DNA from: Morinoia aosen
Taxonomy: Eukaryota; Arthropoda; Malacostraca; Amphipoda; Talitridae
DNA length: 64,000 nucleotides
Direction of reading: 5' to 3'
NCBI GenBank assembly: GCA_030386875.1
Contig: CM059576.1
Span: 20,030,058 to 20,094,057, forward strand
Made by a program: the position numbers and the translations under genes
Shown: positions 20,092 through 33,354 of the stretch, in pieces
Layout: each line of letters begins with the position of its first letter
Position numbering within the stretch: the stretch's first letter is position 1
The notes under the pieces: model-generated
Database searches by the model: none
The model's input: the letters and a program-made list of their open reading frames with translations, nothing else
Told to the model about the DNA's origin: nothing

Positions 20092-21441
20092 TAAGGGACA
20101 CGAACGGTTATTCCTTATGAAATATGAAAAATTAATAAAAAATAACTCAGGAGAAAAATAAGCTCAGAGGGATTCAAAACATGTTTAGAACATTTGAATG
20201 GACATTCAGAGCCCTAAAATTTATAAAATTTACCCATACCCCCCTCTCAAACAAAAATTTCTAAAAAATATTTCTCAGCCAATATTGTTTATAGAGACAA
20301 GTAGTTTTTTGTTTGGTTCACAATGAATTGATCAGCAAGATTAGATTAGATTATTAGTTAGTTTAAGCCTTCCTATCCTCAACAAATCAGATCCAAAGAG
20401 AGGAAGGAAGAAGGCACCATCTAGTATGGAGTCAAGGGAACCTGGAATCTACACAGAAAGGGCATAGAAACAGTAAGATAAGAAAGCAGTTCATTAAACA
20501 AGATCAAAGTTGAAGAAGAAAGTAGTAGGTGCTGAAAAAACCGGACAGCAGTGAACCAAAAAAAGTTGGTTTGTAACAAAACAAAAACTTATGTTATTTT
20601 AACAAAAAGAAAGCCTACCTAACCATTAGCTCAGGCCCTCACATTTTCCTCTTGGGAGTGCTAATTTCCATAGATACAATAGTTGTACCCCCCTGAGGAG
20701 TATTGATCTGCAAAATTGATATCCAGTTTGTTGACATTGCTTTAAAAGAAATTTTTAGATGCTTGAATTTATGAAACAATGTATTTCTTTTTAGTTATTA
20801 CTTTACATGGCAACAAAAAATTTCAAATCAACTTATACAAAGGTATCCCTTAGATTTATAATTCTCACCTTGATCTTTATGATGCAAAAGGATTGCCTCT
20901 ATAAGTGAAAAACTGTTGGAGAAATCATTAAGAAAATGGAATGTCCATTTCTCAGAACAAGTTTTTTAGGCTGTCCAACTCAATTTCTCCTACACTTCTT
21001 CACTTATGAAGATTTTTTTGCATGATTAAGATCAAGGAGGAGGGTAATATAAATCTGAGATAGTTTTTTATCAGTTGATTAGAAATTTATTTACTGCCAT
21101 GTAAAGAAAAAAATTAGCAATTTTTTTATTTTACCAATTTTAAATTTTTTTGGAAGCAATATCAAAAACTTGATCTCACTTTTGTAGATCAATTCATTGT
21201 GAACCGAACAAAAAACTGATCGTCTTTATGTACAATATTGGCTGAGAAATAGTGTCTTCCAGAAATTTCTTTTTGGGGGGTACATGGATGGGGGTATGAA
21301 CAAATTTAAAAATTTTTAGTACTCTGAACGTCCATTCAAATGTTCTAAACATTTTGTGAATACCTTTGAGCTTAGGTTGCTCTTGAAGTATATCTTCTAA
21401 ATTTTTAAAATTTCATAAGAAAAAAACATTCATTTCCCTTA
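20092..21441. mobile_element. Long palindromic (foldback) element, ends TAAGGGA/TCCCTTA
   Basis: The left arm (20092-20935, less the nested copy at 20343-20702) and the right arm (20985-21441) are imperfect reverse complements along about 460 bp. Examples are TTTAGAACATTTGAATGGAC against GTCCATTCAAATGTTCTAAA, and GCCAATATTGTTTATAGA against the ACAATATTGGCTGAG region. The hairpin turn lies near 20940-20985. There is no coding capacity. It is a non-autonomous foldback or giant MITE. Confidence 0.8.
20343..20702 (-). repeat. SINE-like repeat nested in the foldback element
   Basis: Full-length copy of the family described at 3237. The flanks are TTGATCAGCAAGATT (20328-20342) and TTGATCTGCAAAATT (20703-20717), a 15-base target duplication with two mismatches. 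It explains the length asymmetry of the two foldback arms and dates its insertion after the foldback element. Confidence 0.8.
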
Positions 21442-21576
21442 ACATTGTAGTTCAACAAAGATCATTTCAGAAATGTAAACACAATTTCATAAGGTAGCAT
21501 ACACTCTGTGTTCCAATATACATTCTATACATATAAAGTGATGCAAGGAATTGTCATTTGTATAATATACATTATA

Positions 21577-22868
21577 CATGAGGGGCTTCAAAAATTTTGT
21601 GGAAAATGGACATAACTGAAAATTAACTGAAAAGAATATGCCAATGCACCAGAACGTTCCTGCACTAACGTTTTGTAACGTGTTCTCACATAAGCCCTTA
21701 AATGAATGTTACATCGCGTTGCTGCATTTGCAAGACAGCAAACGTTCAAGTAACATGGCATCTGCCAAAATCAAGGCCAGGACAAACCTCAAATTCATGG
21801 TGAAGCTGGGTTGAAAGAACAGCCAAATCATTGACTCACTGGAACAAGTTTATGGTGACAGTGCCCCAAAGAAATCAGCAACCTACAAATGGATTAGTCA
21901 CTTCAGAATTGGAAGAAATGAGACTGAAGATGATCCTGCAGTGGCAGGCCATGCACATCAGTTTGTATGGAAAATACTGATGCCGTTCATGACATTACTG
22001 AAAAGGATAGGCGAATAGCCACTTAATCAGTAGCAGACACACTCAACATCTCCATGGGTTCTGCACACACAAATCAGGTGGACAGTTTGGGACTGAGCAA
22101 GCTCTCTGCTTGATGGGTTCTAGGCTGTTGCTCCAAATTAGCAGGAATCAAGGGCAGATCTTTCTATAGAAATTTTGAACAAGTGGGATCAGAACCCTGA
22201 ACTTTTTCTGCAGCAAATTGTCACCAGGGATGAAACATGGCTCTACCAATACAATCCTGAGGACAGAACTCAATTGAAGCAGTGGCTGTCCAGGGGTGGA
22301 AGTGGGCCAATCAGAGCAAAATCTGAGCGTTCAAGGGGAAAGTTAATGGCCACTGTCTTTTGAGAAGGAGAGGGGATCTTGTTAGTTGATTTCTTTGAGA
22401 ACAAGAAAACTATTACACCTGATTATTATGAAGCCATTTTGAGTAAATTTTCCAAGAAAATCGCAGCAAAACGCCCTGGGAAGCTGCATCGGCGCATCCT
22501 CTTCCACCACAACAATGCACCCGCTCATGGCGCTTGGCAGGCAAGAGCTGTGCTGCGCAAATTTTGATGGGAAATTTTTCGACATCCACCTTATAGCCCT
22601 GATTTCGCCCCATCCGACTTTTTTTCATTTCCAAACCTGAAAAAGTCATTGAAAGGTACCCAGTTTCCATCAGTTGAAAGAGTAAAAAGAGCTTCCATGA
22701 CATGGTTCAAATTGCATGACTCAGTGTTGCATAGAAGGATTTGAAGACTGGTATCAGCATTTGCAGAAATGTACTGACCTAGATAGACCATATGTTGAAA
22801 AATAAACATTATGACTTTGACCATTTTTTCAAACTGCCTTTTCCCACAAAATTTTCGAAGCCCTTTTG
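21577..22868 (+). mobile_element. Complete-length mariner element, inactive
   Basis: A 1292-bp element flanked by TA on both sides (21575-21576 and 22869-22870). Terminal inverted repeats of about 28 bases read CATGAGGGGCTTCAAAAATT and, from the right, CAAAAGGGCTTCGAAAATTT. The length and TA target fit the mariner family. It contains the transposase pseudogene listed separately. Confidence 0.88.
21755..22815 (+). pseudogene. Mariner transposase pseudogene
   Basis: Starts at the ATG at 21755 and keeps the helix-turn-helix region (YGDSAPKKSATYKWISHF). After a frameshift near 21950 it keeps a WVPRLL-like linker region and IEILNKWDQNPELFLQQIVT. Catalytic triad: the first Asp is in VTRDETWLYQYNPED. 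The second, normally HxDNA, reads FHHNNAPAH, so the Asp is replaced by Asn. The third is in YSPDFAPSDFFSF. In-frame stops occur near 21812, 22361, 22565 and 22739, plus two frameshifts around 21950-22160. Those breaks and the altered catalytic residue make it non-functional. It lies between two unrelated repeats upstream of gene A. Confidence 0.87.
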
Positions 22869-25800
22869 TATGATTTAGTGCAATTTTCCCCCCAAAAGTT
22901 GGGGGACAAAATTTCTACACAATCATGAATATATTAAAAGTTCTTTGAATTGTTCATCTTCACTATTCCCAACAGCGTGTTAAAAGCTTCAGTTTCTTAC
23001 TCTTTACTGTTTTATGGCTGCAACACATACCTATTAAATCTCATAAAAAGTAGTTTCTAGAAACACATTAGGAGTACATATTTGTATTATAACATTGAAA
23101 TATTTTACATACAAAGAATATTTTATTTCTACAATGCTCAAGAAGTAATATCATTGAATCTATCATTACTACATGAATAATTCATTATATTTTCAACCGT
23201 ATAGACATCTTTCAGTATTACACCACACACTTGTCCACACACATTGTTATTTATCTAATGAGCAAATTCAATCAATAAAATAAGTTCAGGATTTCTAGAA
23301 GTTATCAAATTTGAAGATCTAAAATAATACCCGTCAATGAAGCAGTTGCAAATAGAAATTCATTTCTCAATTCACCAACAAAAAATTTACTGCAAAAAGT
23401 TGCTTTATGTAAGGTAGATTAAAATTTGAGTTCCTATAGGCAGAAATGATAATCCACCAAGTGCCAACCAGAAAATCACAAAACAAATCCTGTAGAACAT
23501 TAAATTTTCCAGCCAAATTGCTAAGCTGTAAATAATAAACTAGATATGAAATTAAAAAAGTATAACATCATGCGCCTCATTTTTTATTCAAAAATTTGAA
23601 ATGCATGAGCTCAATTGTTTTGTAGAAAAATAATGGGCATCTAAATACCGAAGTTAGAACGTGGTTTGATCATATGCCCTAATGGACAAACATGTGCCAG
23701 TATTTGCTTCTGCTCAGGTAGTAACAAGAGTTTGATACCACAAAGAACCAGGGCACAAGTTGTGCAAGTTTACTACAGAAATAATCACAGTCTTACAGGT
23801 CTCTTCCTCAATACAATAATTATGTAGTGAAACTAGCCTGCTCAGTGTTTCACCACTAGGACGCCGCAACTGTCAGGATGACGACCAGGCAAGGGTCAAC
23901 TATTCAGGCTACAATAGCTAGGCTCAGACACTAGGTTAAGCTACAGCACGGACAGGGAAAGTAAGAGTATTTTTAAAAATGCAAAAGTATGACATAACAC
24001 ATACAGACTCATGGCGTATCTTGCGGGAGCCATCTCTCTTACACAAGATTGTAACTCTCCTGCTGACTAAATACCCTAAGCTACGACAGCTAAAAGAGGC
24101 ACTGGATTTCCCCAAACACAAAAAAGGGGACATATGAACATCAGGCAAGAAGACAGCTTTTTTTGGCCTGCTTGTAATCAAGTGCACTGCATGAAGGTCC
24201 TAACGCAACTGACAAGCTTCCGTCGTGCAGCCGGCAACTTTGGCTTCAGAATGGCCCAAGCCAGGAAGTCGCAGAATGGAGTTCTATGTACATAACAGCG
24301 GTACCCTCAAGGTACAAAACACGTAGTGAAATAATTTCACTAAAATTACATTTTCATTTTCTAAGCTTCTCTTCATTGCAAATAACATATTATTGCATTA
24401 AATGGTATAACTACCACATTTTATCACTCTTTTCTATCAAAAGCAAATAAAACTAGTCTTGAACCAGGGACATGCATCACACGAACAGACAAAAAAGATC
24501 AATCATTTAATTAACAGATTTCAGAAATAATAAAAATAAAAACATTAGGAAACAAAAAAAAAAAAAAGAATTTCATTAATAACATTTAGAGCAACAAGAT
24601 CTAATGCAACAGACTGCTCTTCTATTTTGAGCAATTTTCTCATCATTTTCAACTATAAGTGCATGCTTCAGTTTTCTAAATGTTAGTGGCAATACACAAT
24701 ACTGAAAAATGGCAATGCTTGCTAGTCAGCAAAAAGAAGCTGTGAGGCTAGGGTGAGATTGCAAGAATTCTTATCTATCTCTATTTCATGCAACTTATAT
24801 ATTTTACTTATCTTTATGAGTCCCAGCTAAATGAGAAACCAGCAGAATAGAGCACTATCATTAAATTCAGTGAAAGGAAATCCAAATGCTGTATAAATAA
24901 TAATGAATGCGTATTTTGTCCAACACTCCCACAATTTTGTATGTGAGATAATAATAAAAGGTTGAAATAGAAAGTAACCACTAAATGTTGCTGTTAAAAA
25001 CACTTCATATGTGTTTAGCTGCATTCAACCTAAAAAATTGAAAATCCTCCAATTTTGTGCTCTTTATTAACCTTATGATTTGCAAATTCAAAATTGACAT
25101 ATTTCAGTCACTCATAATATTTAATTGGGAAATGAAATTATCATAAAACAGATTTGATGTTTTCCAAAAAAATTGAATATGGAGAAGAAAACTATTCTTA
25201 AAAATTCAACAGATTACATAATGTAACAACAACTATGTCCCACAGCACATAACTTGGACAATTCTCCCCAAATTTTCAATCCACACCACTAATTTACAAA
25301 CAAAGAGCTGATTCTTCCGTGTACAAGCTCAACTGCTAGGAAGCATACAATCGCGTCATGCTCTTCACATGCATGGTTTATAAATTTTCTAATTTACAGT
25401 TTGCAATAGTATTCTCACACAAATTTACTAAAATTTTATCCGGTAAAGCACATTTTTCCCAATAGCCTTGATTGATTTATCGGAAATTTATAGCATCATC
25501 CAACCAACAAATTTGATATTTTTGGTGCAATATACATGTAAATTGAGCAATTTTAAGACCGTTCACATAAACAACCAATTGCTCAATTTACATGTCTACT
25601 GCACTGAAAGGGTCACATTTATTGGTTGGATGAAAATAAAAATTAACCAATTTATCTAGCACAAGCTGCATGAAAATATGAGACAGCCAAATACACTTTT
25701 TCCCCAGTATTTCAATTATCTCATTCACAACATACAAATTATCTCCACATCTGTCTCCAATTAGCCACTTCTGTACCTAATGCTATTGGGTTCACCACAA

Positions 25801-26190
25801 CATATTTGATTTCCTTGATTCAATTAGCCACACAAAATCATAATTTCTAGGTATCATCTGAAGCAAAAATTCAACAATTTTTTATTGTTTACATATCTAC
25901 ATATCTATCATTATGCTATTAATTCTATCCCAGTTCAACTTCTAACTCTTTTACATCTCATCCAAGAAATGCTTCATTATGCCCAAAACTGTTGCAGTTG
26001 AGTACATTTGAATATATCAAAAAATTAGTCATAAACACCAGCCTTCTTATGTTATTTTTTTCAAAACTTAGATTCATTGGTAAATTTTGAGAACAACATA
26101 CTAAATCAATTTTCCAATTTTTTTTGCCTCCATAATTGCAATGACCTTGAAACAAACAACTTTTCTTTTACGCACTTTCTGCTGCAAATG
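22869..26190. other. No gene seen
   Basis: About 3.3 kb of AT-rich DNA without open frames above about 80 codons, without splice-framed coding segments and without repeats I can pair. An A-run of about 16 bases lies near 24548. Confidence 0.5.
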
Positions 26191-26204
26191 AGTATTTAAT
26201 GAGT

Positions 26205-26300
26205 TTTAGTGGTAACCTAACATATTCCAAACTAACCCAACATATCCTAATGTAATCTAGCATAACCTAACGTAACCTAGTACAACCTAGCGTCCATTCA
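26205..26300 (+). repeat. Degenerate CCTAA-rich stretch
   Basis: Repeated phrases CCTAACATATTCC, TAACCTAACGTAACCTAG and ACAACCTAG. It resembles the insect telomeric unit CCTAA only loosely, and the spacing is irregular. Confidence 0.4.
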
Positions 26301-29300
26301 AGCGTACTAGAGCTGTCTGAACTGAGATTTCATAGTGAGTACACTTGAGTTGAGTCTCTCCACCCCTTCAAATTTTCTGTGGCCCATTTTCTACAAGAAA
26401 AACAAACTGATTTTTGCCGTTTGAAACAGGAGAATTGCTGAGGAAGACAAATATTAGCCTACTGCAGTAACTTCTTAAATAAAAGTATTTTTTATAATGC
26501 CATTACCAATATACAAGCAACAAAAATTGGAAAATCAATTAGTGTAGAGATCCAAAATAATGCCAAAAATTTTCATGAAGTTGCCAGCCAATTCTAAATT
26601 TACCACCCTGAAGGCTAAGCAGTAAGCTATACTAAACTATTGGAGCTCTTGAAGGAAGGGTGTAATTTGAGAATTGAAGGACAAATATTAGAAAAAAGTT
26701 CCACAATTTTTTGATCATACGTGAAAATGGTTCACGTTTTTTAAATACCTATTTTGTTTTGAAAAATTTCAAAATTTGTTCATGAAGAATAGTTCATTTG
26801 ATGGAAAACCTTTAGAGTTATTGAAATATCACTAGTTGTTATTTTAATGTCATTGGATAATTTATTAGGCTACATAATGGTAAATGATTGGAAATTCCTT
26901 AAATTTTCAATTATTTCATGCAGGGGGTTTTGAAGTAATACAAGCCAGCTGCGGAAACAATAAATAGATAGTTTGCATACATATTGCTGATATTCTTATT
27001 TCATTACTACCATGTTTGGCACTACCAAATTGAAAACCTCTGTAGGAAACAGATTTTTATCAAATAATGTTTTTAACCTCGTTGCACATTATTAATTATT
27101 GTGCTCGTCTATATTGGTCTCGAAATTAAATTGCATAAAACGTACAACTACTATGACTATGATATTTTGAACCTTTCTCCTGCAACAGTAATCAATCATT
27201 TAATTTAAGTTCTATGAGCTTCACCACAATGTTCCAGAAAATAAAAACATCTTAGAACAAAGAGAGACCAGCAAAACACTGATAATGAAAGAATCTCAAC
27301 TCTTCGACTACTCGCACTTTTTGTGTACAGTCCAACTCTTTTTGTCGGGAATCCTGACAAATTCTTCAAAAGTTCTTAGCTTTCTCTTGTTGTTGGGTGA
27401 AACACAGCAAAATTTGAAAATATTTGCATTTATTGCAAAAAAATTATTACTATGTTATGGACATATATGCTGTTACTTACAAGAGCTTGTCGAGTCACTG
27501 AAAACAAAAATTACCTTTTTTCAAGCCAAACTCTTATGCACAGTAATTATTTTTGCGGCGAAATTACACTATGGAGCAAGCATGGAATAAATGATATCTC
27601 TAGAATTCAGCTCTCACAATGAAGTGCTGTTTTGATGTGACTCAAACTACTACGACTGACAATAATGAGTTGGTGACGGGTTTTCAAACAGGCCATTTAA
27701 ATGATAATATTCAATTCAAATCCCATTAAAATATTTTACAGGAATTGAAATGAATAGCAAGTAAAACCTAATTTGTACTGTATAAGTTACCAGTAAAATA
27801 AAACAGTTTTAAAAACTTATTTGCACCGTGGTCCTCAGAATGCTAGGCAATACACCGGCATGTGTTTCTACTTATATAAAGACTGCTAATCTCCAAACTA
27901 GTTACACAACTGCAGAACATCCCCTTGAAACATTGGTTATTTACGAATAAAAGAGGCAAAAAACTACCTTTGGCAAATTCACCGTATCAGAATGGAAGTA
28001 GGAACGCTCCAGCACACCCGCACTTTTCAGCCTTCAATAGTTTACTGACAATTTTCTAATTAGCATCAGCGCAATGACTGTGGAGGGGTTTGTCACTTGA
28101 ATGTCAAAGCACTAATGCACTGGCTGCAATTGTAAATGGAATACTCAATGTCTCTCAAAATTGCGAAGCATGTTTAGTCATTAATTGCATTAAATCGAAC
28201 AATTTTTCTTCTCTGGCATTGAACAACAAAACACAGTAATGTATGGAAATATTTTGTACAACATTTAAATTGTTCCCTGCGAAGGGACTCACCAGTGGTC
28301 CCTTAGGTGGTTTTAAAAGTGCTGCTGACCTACCTGCTGTCACTAACTCATTGTTTATAAATACTTAATGAAAGCTAAATAAAAGTCCAATCCAATGTAT
28401 GTTTGCTATTTTCAAAGTAGATTACTACACTTGAATTTAAATTTGAATTGAATATTGAACTTCAGTTTAACCCATTGCAGTTAACGTGTTAAAATTGAAT
28501 TGTGAAATTTTGTATTGTTGCAACTTACAAATATCATGCGAGGAAATGTATCAACATTTTTACTGAACACAAGTGTGTCATGTTAAATATTATGTTTTAT
28601 GATGATTGTGATTTGTAACTTCATGATATATGAAGCATTATGAGATTCATTAAGGAGGTTTTATATTAAAAACATTTTGAGGCCCAATATGTTGTGATGC
28701 ATCTCATGTATCACATATTTTGGAAATAGACAAGTTTTCTTTCTTTCTAATGCCATCTAACTTCATCAATAAATATCCAGTAAAAACTTGGGTATAGTAG
28801 TTTCATTGGACATCAAATAATTACTGAATTTACAATCAATTACATACATCAATGTTGAAATTATCTGTAGGATGGATTTGGTTGATTGACATAGATATTC
28901 TCTTTGTGTATTTTATACTCAAAAACCGTTCATTGCAGTTTATTCACAAATGTGAACAAAAAAGAAAATCATTCCCAAATACTTCAAGATACCCACAGTC
29001 ATTTTGGATGTCACACTCTGCCCCCATTACATTTCTTAGCCCTTACACCTAATATTTAATTTCAAGTCACTAAATTGGTTGGCAGAAATAAATTTTCTCT
29101 ACCTTCATGACACCATCAAATTATAAACAGAAAATAAAAAGTCTCAGACAACTTATTCTATGACGAGCCAAAAAATGTGAGTATTTATGCACTCTAAAGG
29201 AAAAACGGAATTTACAATATAACTATTCCATACCACGTTGTACACTTTATCATGCATACAGCTGCCAGATAGCTGCGGCACAAAGAACAAATCTCTGGAG

Positions 29301-30510
29301 CCACTGGAACTTCTCTGAAGTTCATTTCTGAGGAATGAGCCAAATTTAAGTCGGGAACGAGGCCAAAGAATGATTAATTCCTGCAGGAATAACATAGATT
29401 TATTCTTTCCTGTCTGTCCAGAAGAAACAATAAAAATTCACTATCACTCTAAAGGGGTTTTTGACCAAAATACCTACCTATTGGTACAGGTGTAAGTTTT
29501 TTCTTTCAAATGAAATAATTTGAAGGCCATTTAAAACAAGATATATTGTATAAAATTGTCTTTCAATTTGAATGACATTCACTCAGAATGCATTCCCTTC
29601 CTATAAGTTGCCGTCTGGCCTGTCTCCCTTATCAGTATGTAAACAAAGTTAGTCAGAGGAGGTGTATGACACTCCCATCACTCGATCCAGTCTAAGTTTA
29701 TTCTTTCTTGTTATAAATGGAAGATGAATTTAATAAGCGTTATTTTTACTATAACTCCTTTTATGATGTAATTTTAGGTTATATTGGTAACAAGTTATGG
29801 TGCCAATTTTGATTTTGTGGTATGGTACTTCTAAATAGTTTGCAAAAATTTGCTGGACTGCTACATCTATCTCCAATTTGCCATTGTGTCCCAGCATAAA
29901 AGGGTTCCTGAAATTCTGCCCTGATTGAAGGACGTCAGAAATTTTGGTACTGTGTCGTGTATAGTTACATACCTTATTATTTATCCAATGAAGGTTCAAT
30001 GTAGAAACAAAAATTTCAGTACCATAAAATCTGTCAGGGCAAATGAACTCTTCATTAACCATGATGAAGAAATTGTTCCATATTAAATACAGATTAAATT
30101 TGGTGTGAAGAACAATTTACACAATCAACGGAAAAATATTTGTAACTTTTTCTAACTTATGTCTCTCACTGCTGAAATAACACCTGGACAAGAGCACATC
30201 AACTTTGGCATATAATTGAGTCTTTAAATATAGCTCATGTTCCATAAGCTCAACCTATGATGGAGCAACAAGGAGTACAATTCCAACCATCTCACTTTTT
30301 AAACAAATGCTAGACAAACCCCAAGTTATGCCATATAGTATTTTTATGCCAAATTAGCTTCAACTATTATTTTATTAGCAAATAGACTAAACAGCTAACC
30401 CATAGAATACTCAATTTCTCCTATATTAATGGTTCTTGGGAATTTTTACTTTAAAATTTTTGTTCTAGATGCAAATCAACAACAATTCTATTAAAAAAAT
30501 TTTTGAGAAC
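26300..30510. other. No gene seen
   Basis: About 4.2 kb of AT-rich DNA. I found no coding segment, RNA gene or clear repeat pair. Parts of 26160-26220 and 26480-26530 faintly resemble the foldback repeat at 30.5-31.2 kb. Confidence 0.45.
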
Positions 30511-30514
30511 AACT

Positions 30515-31235
30515 TTGGGTAAACATGAAGCATTTGCAAGTTTTCAATTTTTGACTTTTCAGGGCCTAAACATAGTTAATTATATCAAAATAAATGAGTT
30601 TTTCCTATGCAATTTCCGTTGGAAATGAGTTTTTTACGAGTTATAGTGGTAAATGACTTATCGCAACTCTAGTGTTTGAAGCGGAAAGAAATTTATCGAG
30701 TGCGCCGTACGGCAACTCTTCAATGGACTCTCCCTTTCGACGCACTCGTATGGTCGAGGGCATTCCCCCCATCTAAGACGAAAATTAACATACCGTTATA
30801 ACTCATTATTTTTGGGTGATAACCTTTATTGTGTTATTAACTAAAAGACCCTAGAAGTGGGTTCAGGCTCCACAAGGTGAGCTAATAATAAATTACAAAG
30901 TATTCAAACATTATCTAACAGCTCAATCGCGCGAAAAATAAAACCTACCACTCTTACTCGTTAGATACTCATTTGCTGCAAAAAGTGTATAGAAGAAAAG
31001 TAGTTGATTTTGATGTTATTACCATGATTCAAGCAACAAAAATTCAAAAATCGATTTGTAGCTGTTTATTCAATCGCATTCATCAAAGACAAAAATTAAC
31101 ATACCGCTTTAACTCGTAAAATACTCATTTATGACAAAAAGTGCATAGAAGAAAACTTGTTCATTTCAATCTAATCAACTGTGTTTAGGCACCAAAAACT
31201 TATAAATCAATTTCTGGCAAATGTTTCACATTTAC
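30515..31235. repeat. Foldback-type inverted repeat
   Basis: 30520-30690 pairs with the reverse complement of about 31060-31230. Matching landmarks are GCCTAAACATAGTTAATTA with GCCTAAACACAGTTGATTA, and ATGAGTTTTTTACGAGTTA with ATGAGTATTTTACGAGTTA. A second inner copy of the ACTCGTTAGATACTCATTTG phrase lies near 30955. Non-coding. Confidence 0.65.
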
Positions 31236-31350
31236 CTAATTTTGAGGTCAAGCTTATAACTTTCAGCTAATTTAAATATTTTCTATTACCATAAACAATT
31301 TTGTTATTAAAACTTAGATCAATATGCAGTTTAACCTGCGAACTATAACT

Positions 31351-31546
31351 GGTCGCCTCATTTACCAGGCTCACTGGTTGCCAGACGTAAGGCATAACCC
31401 CAAGTTGTTATACACCAAAATGATCGTCTCAGCGAGTGCTACACAGCTGGAGCCAGAAACCCCCACATTGTGGGGGTTAGGGCAGAGCTACAACCACTTG
31501 GAAGTTGGGAGGGGTAAGCACAGTCAGTGTGGTAAATGAGGCGACC
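31351..31546. mobile_element. Short MITE with 17-bp perfect terminal inverted repeats
   Basis: GGTCGCCTCATTTACCA at 31351-31367 and its exact reverse complement at 31530-31546 bound a 196-bp unit. An inner hairpin, CCCCCACA/TGTGGGGG, lies around 31459-31475. No target duplication is obvious, so the superfamily is uncertain. Confidence 0.75.
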
Positions 31547-32138
31547 GTGAGAGGGTGTGTGCGTGCAAACAATCAGTGGCAGCCTTAGTATTATTTCGCA
31601 AAAATGGCAAATGATAAGACAAATCTGAAGTCAGTAGCGTGTAGAGCAGTATTTTATTCATATTGTGTGAAAATTACAAGTTTCGAAACACTATACTTAC
31701 AGTAATATAACCAGACATGCAAACATGCATTTATGTAGGAACTAAAACGAAGAATGGATAACACTTTGTAGACATATAAATGGTCATAACTTTTTTTCTA
31801 ATTGTTGTAGAGGAAAAATAAAAACATCAGCAGGTTTGGAAGGATTTTCTGGATAAAATAGCAATGAAAAACATTACATTGTTCCCAAAACAAAAAAATG
31901 GCCATTGATCTCTTTGAAGCAATGTTGTGCAAAAATCTACGGAGTTTGACTTCATATTACAAAGAAACGGTTCAAATTATCAAAAATCTGACAACATCAA
32001 AGTGTAAAGCAACATTTTTTACTCATTACTTCATATTTTTACATCCCTGCCTATTACGGTGGGTGAACAGGGAGCGGCAGAGTAACGCGGGTAAATTGAC
32101 TACTTTTCTGAGGGATGCGCGACCGTGCGCGGGTTAAT

Positions 32139-32683
32139 GGACCCAAGGAAATTGAAAATTTTATTCCAAAGAATCACTTTAAGTACCCATTTAAAAATGT
32201 TTTACACGAATGACTTTCTGCTTGCTCTTGCGTTAATTTTGAGTTATTCAACTTTGAAGTTATAAGAGCGTAGTTCATAAACTGTCTTTCAAGCCCAAAA
32301 GGACAGGATGTTCCAACAACGGTACCAACGGTGTTCCAACAACCCACTACCCAAGATGGTGGCTGCCATCTTGGGTACCGGGTAGCCTCCATTGGAGATG
32401 ATGTAAACGGATGTCACTAGAAACCTTTACTTATAATTTTCACTAGAAGAACTGTGGCTCCCCCTCATGACCCAATCTCTTTACGTTTGTAATAGAGGGT
32501 CAGCTTCCTTTATTAATTAAATTACGCTTGGCGCGCTTGCTTCCCTGAAGCGCGAAAGCTAACTTCAAAGTTGAATAATTCAAAAACAACGCGTTACCGA
32601 GCAGAATATCATTCGTGTTAAACGTTCTTAAATGGATTCCTTTAGTGATTCTTTGGAATGGGATTCTTAATTTCCGTGGATCC
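32139..32683. mobile_element. Foldback element with GG(A/T)CC-type ends
   Basis: Left arm 32139-32262 and right arm 32553-32683 are reverse complements, for example ATTCCAAAGAATCACT and TTATTCAACTTTGAAGTT in both. The loop region contains a 12-bp perfect stem, TACCCAAGATGG/CCATCTTGGGTA, at 32348-32377, and a tandem GTTCCAACAAC phrase. Non-coding. Confidence 0.72.
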
Positions 32684-33354
32684 CCTAAACTGCATATTGA
32701 CCAAAACTCACAATGAAAAGGTTTACAAATAACACACAATCACACTTCAAACATTAATTCACAGCAGCACAGCATCAACAGTATAATGATAAGATAAACT
32801 GACAATAAATCTGATGAATTATTGCATTTTCAATATTTTCAACCCATCAAAAAATCTTGAGCAAATGAGGTTCTAGCTATTCTGATTCCTACCACTTGGC
32901 TGCTCTATTTCATTTGGGTTTGATTACTTGTTCATCATGAATAAAAACAGCATTTTAAGCTGTCTGCTAAATTAACAAAAAATCTTAGCTCGGACTAATG
33001 ATGCACCTACATTGTGTTGAAAGACAAAAATGTACACTCTAAAGTTTAAATCAATAGGAAGCAATTGAAATGTTTGTAAGATTTATTATGGTTCAACAGA
33101 AACAATCCATAAACAATAATCAAAACCAGAAAAAGATATTGTCTTTATGAACATGCAAGACACGATTTGTAAAGCACCCTCCACGAATGAGAAGAAAAAT
33201 CTTTCCACTCTCCCAGTAATACTGACCTCAGTCTACTAATAGGTTGAATGCTGTTATAAATGGAGTTATATAACTTTCAAGCCTCAAATACCACAAAAAC
33301 CAGCGGATAATTGAACCAAAAGAAATTTTCTGCAAATTCTCAATTCAAACAATA

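Noticed and set aside
26205..26300. Interstitial telomeric repeat
   Set aside because: CCTAA units are irregular and interrupted; similarity to the insect telomere repeat is too weak.
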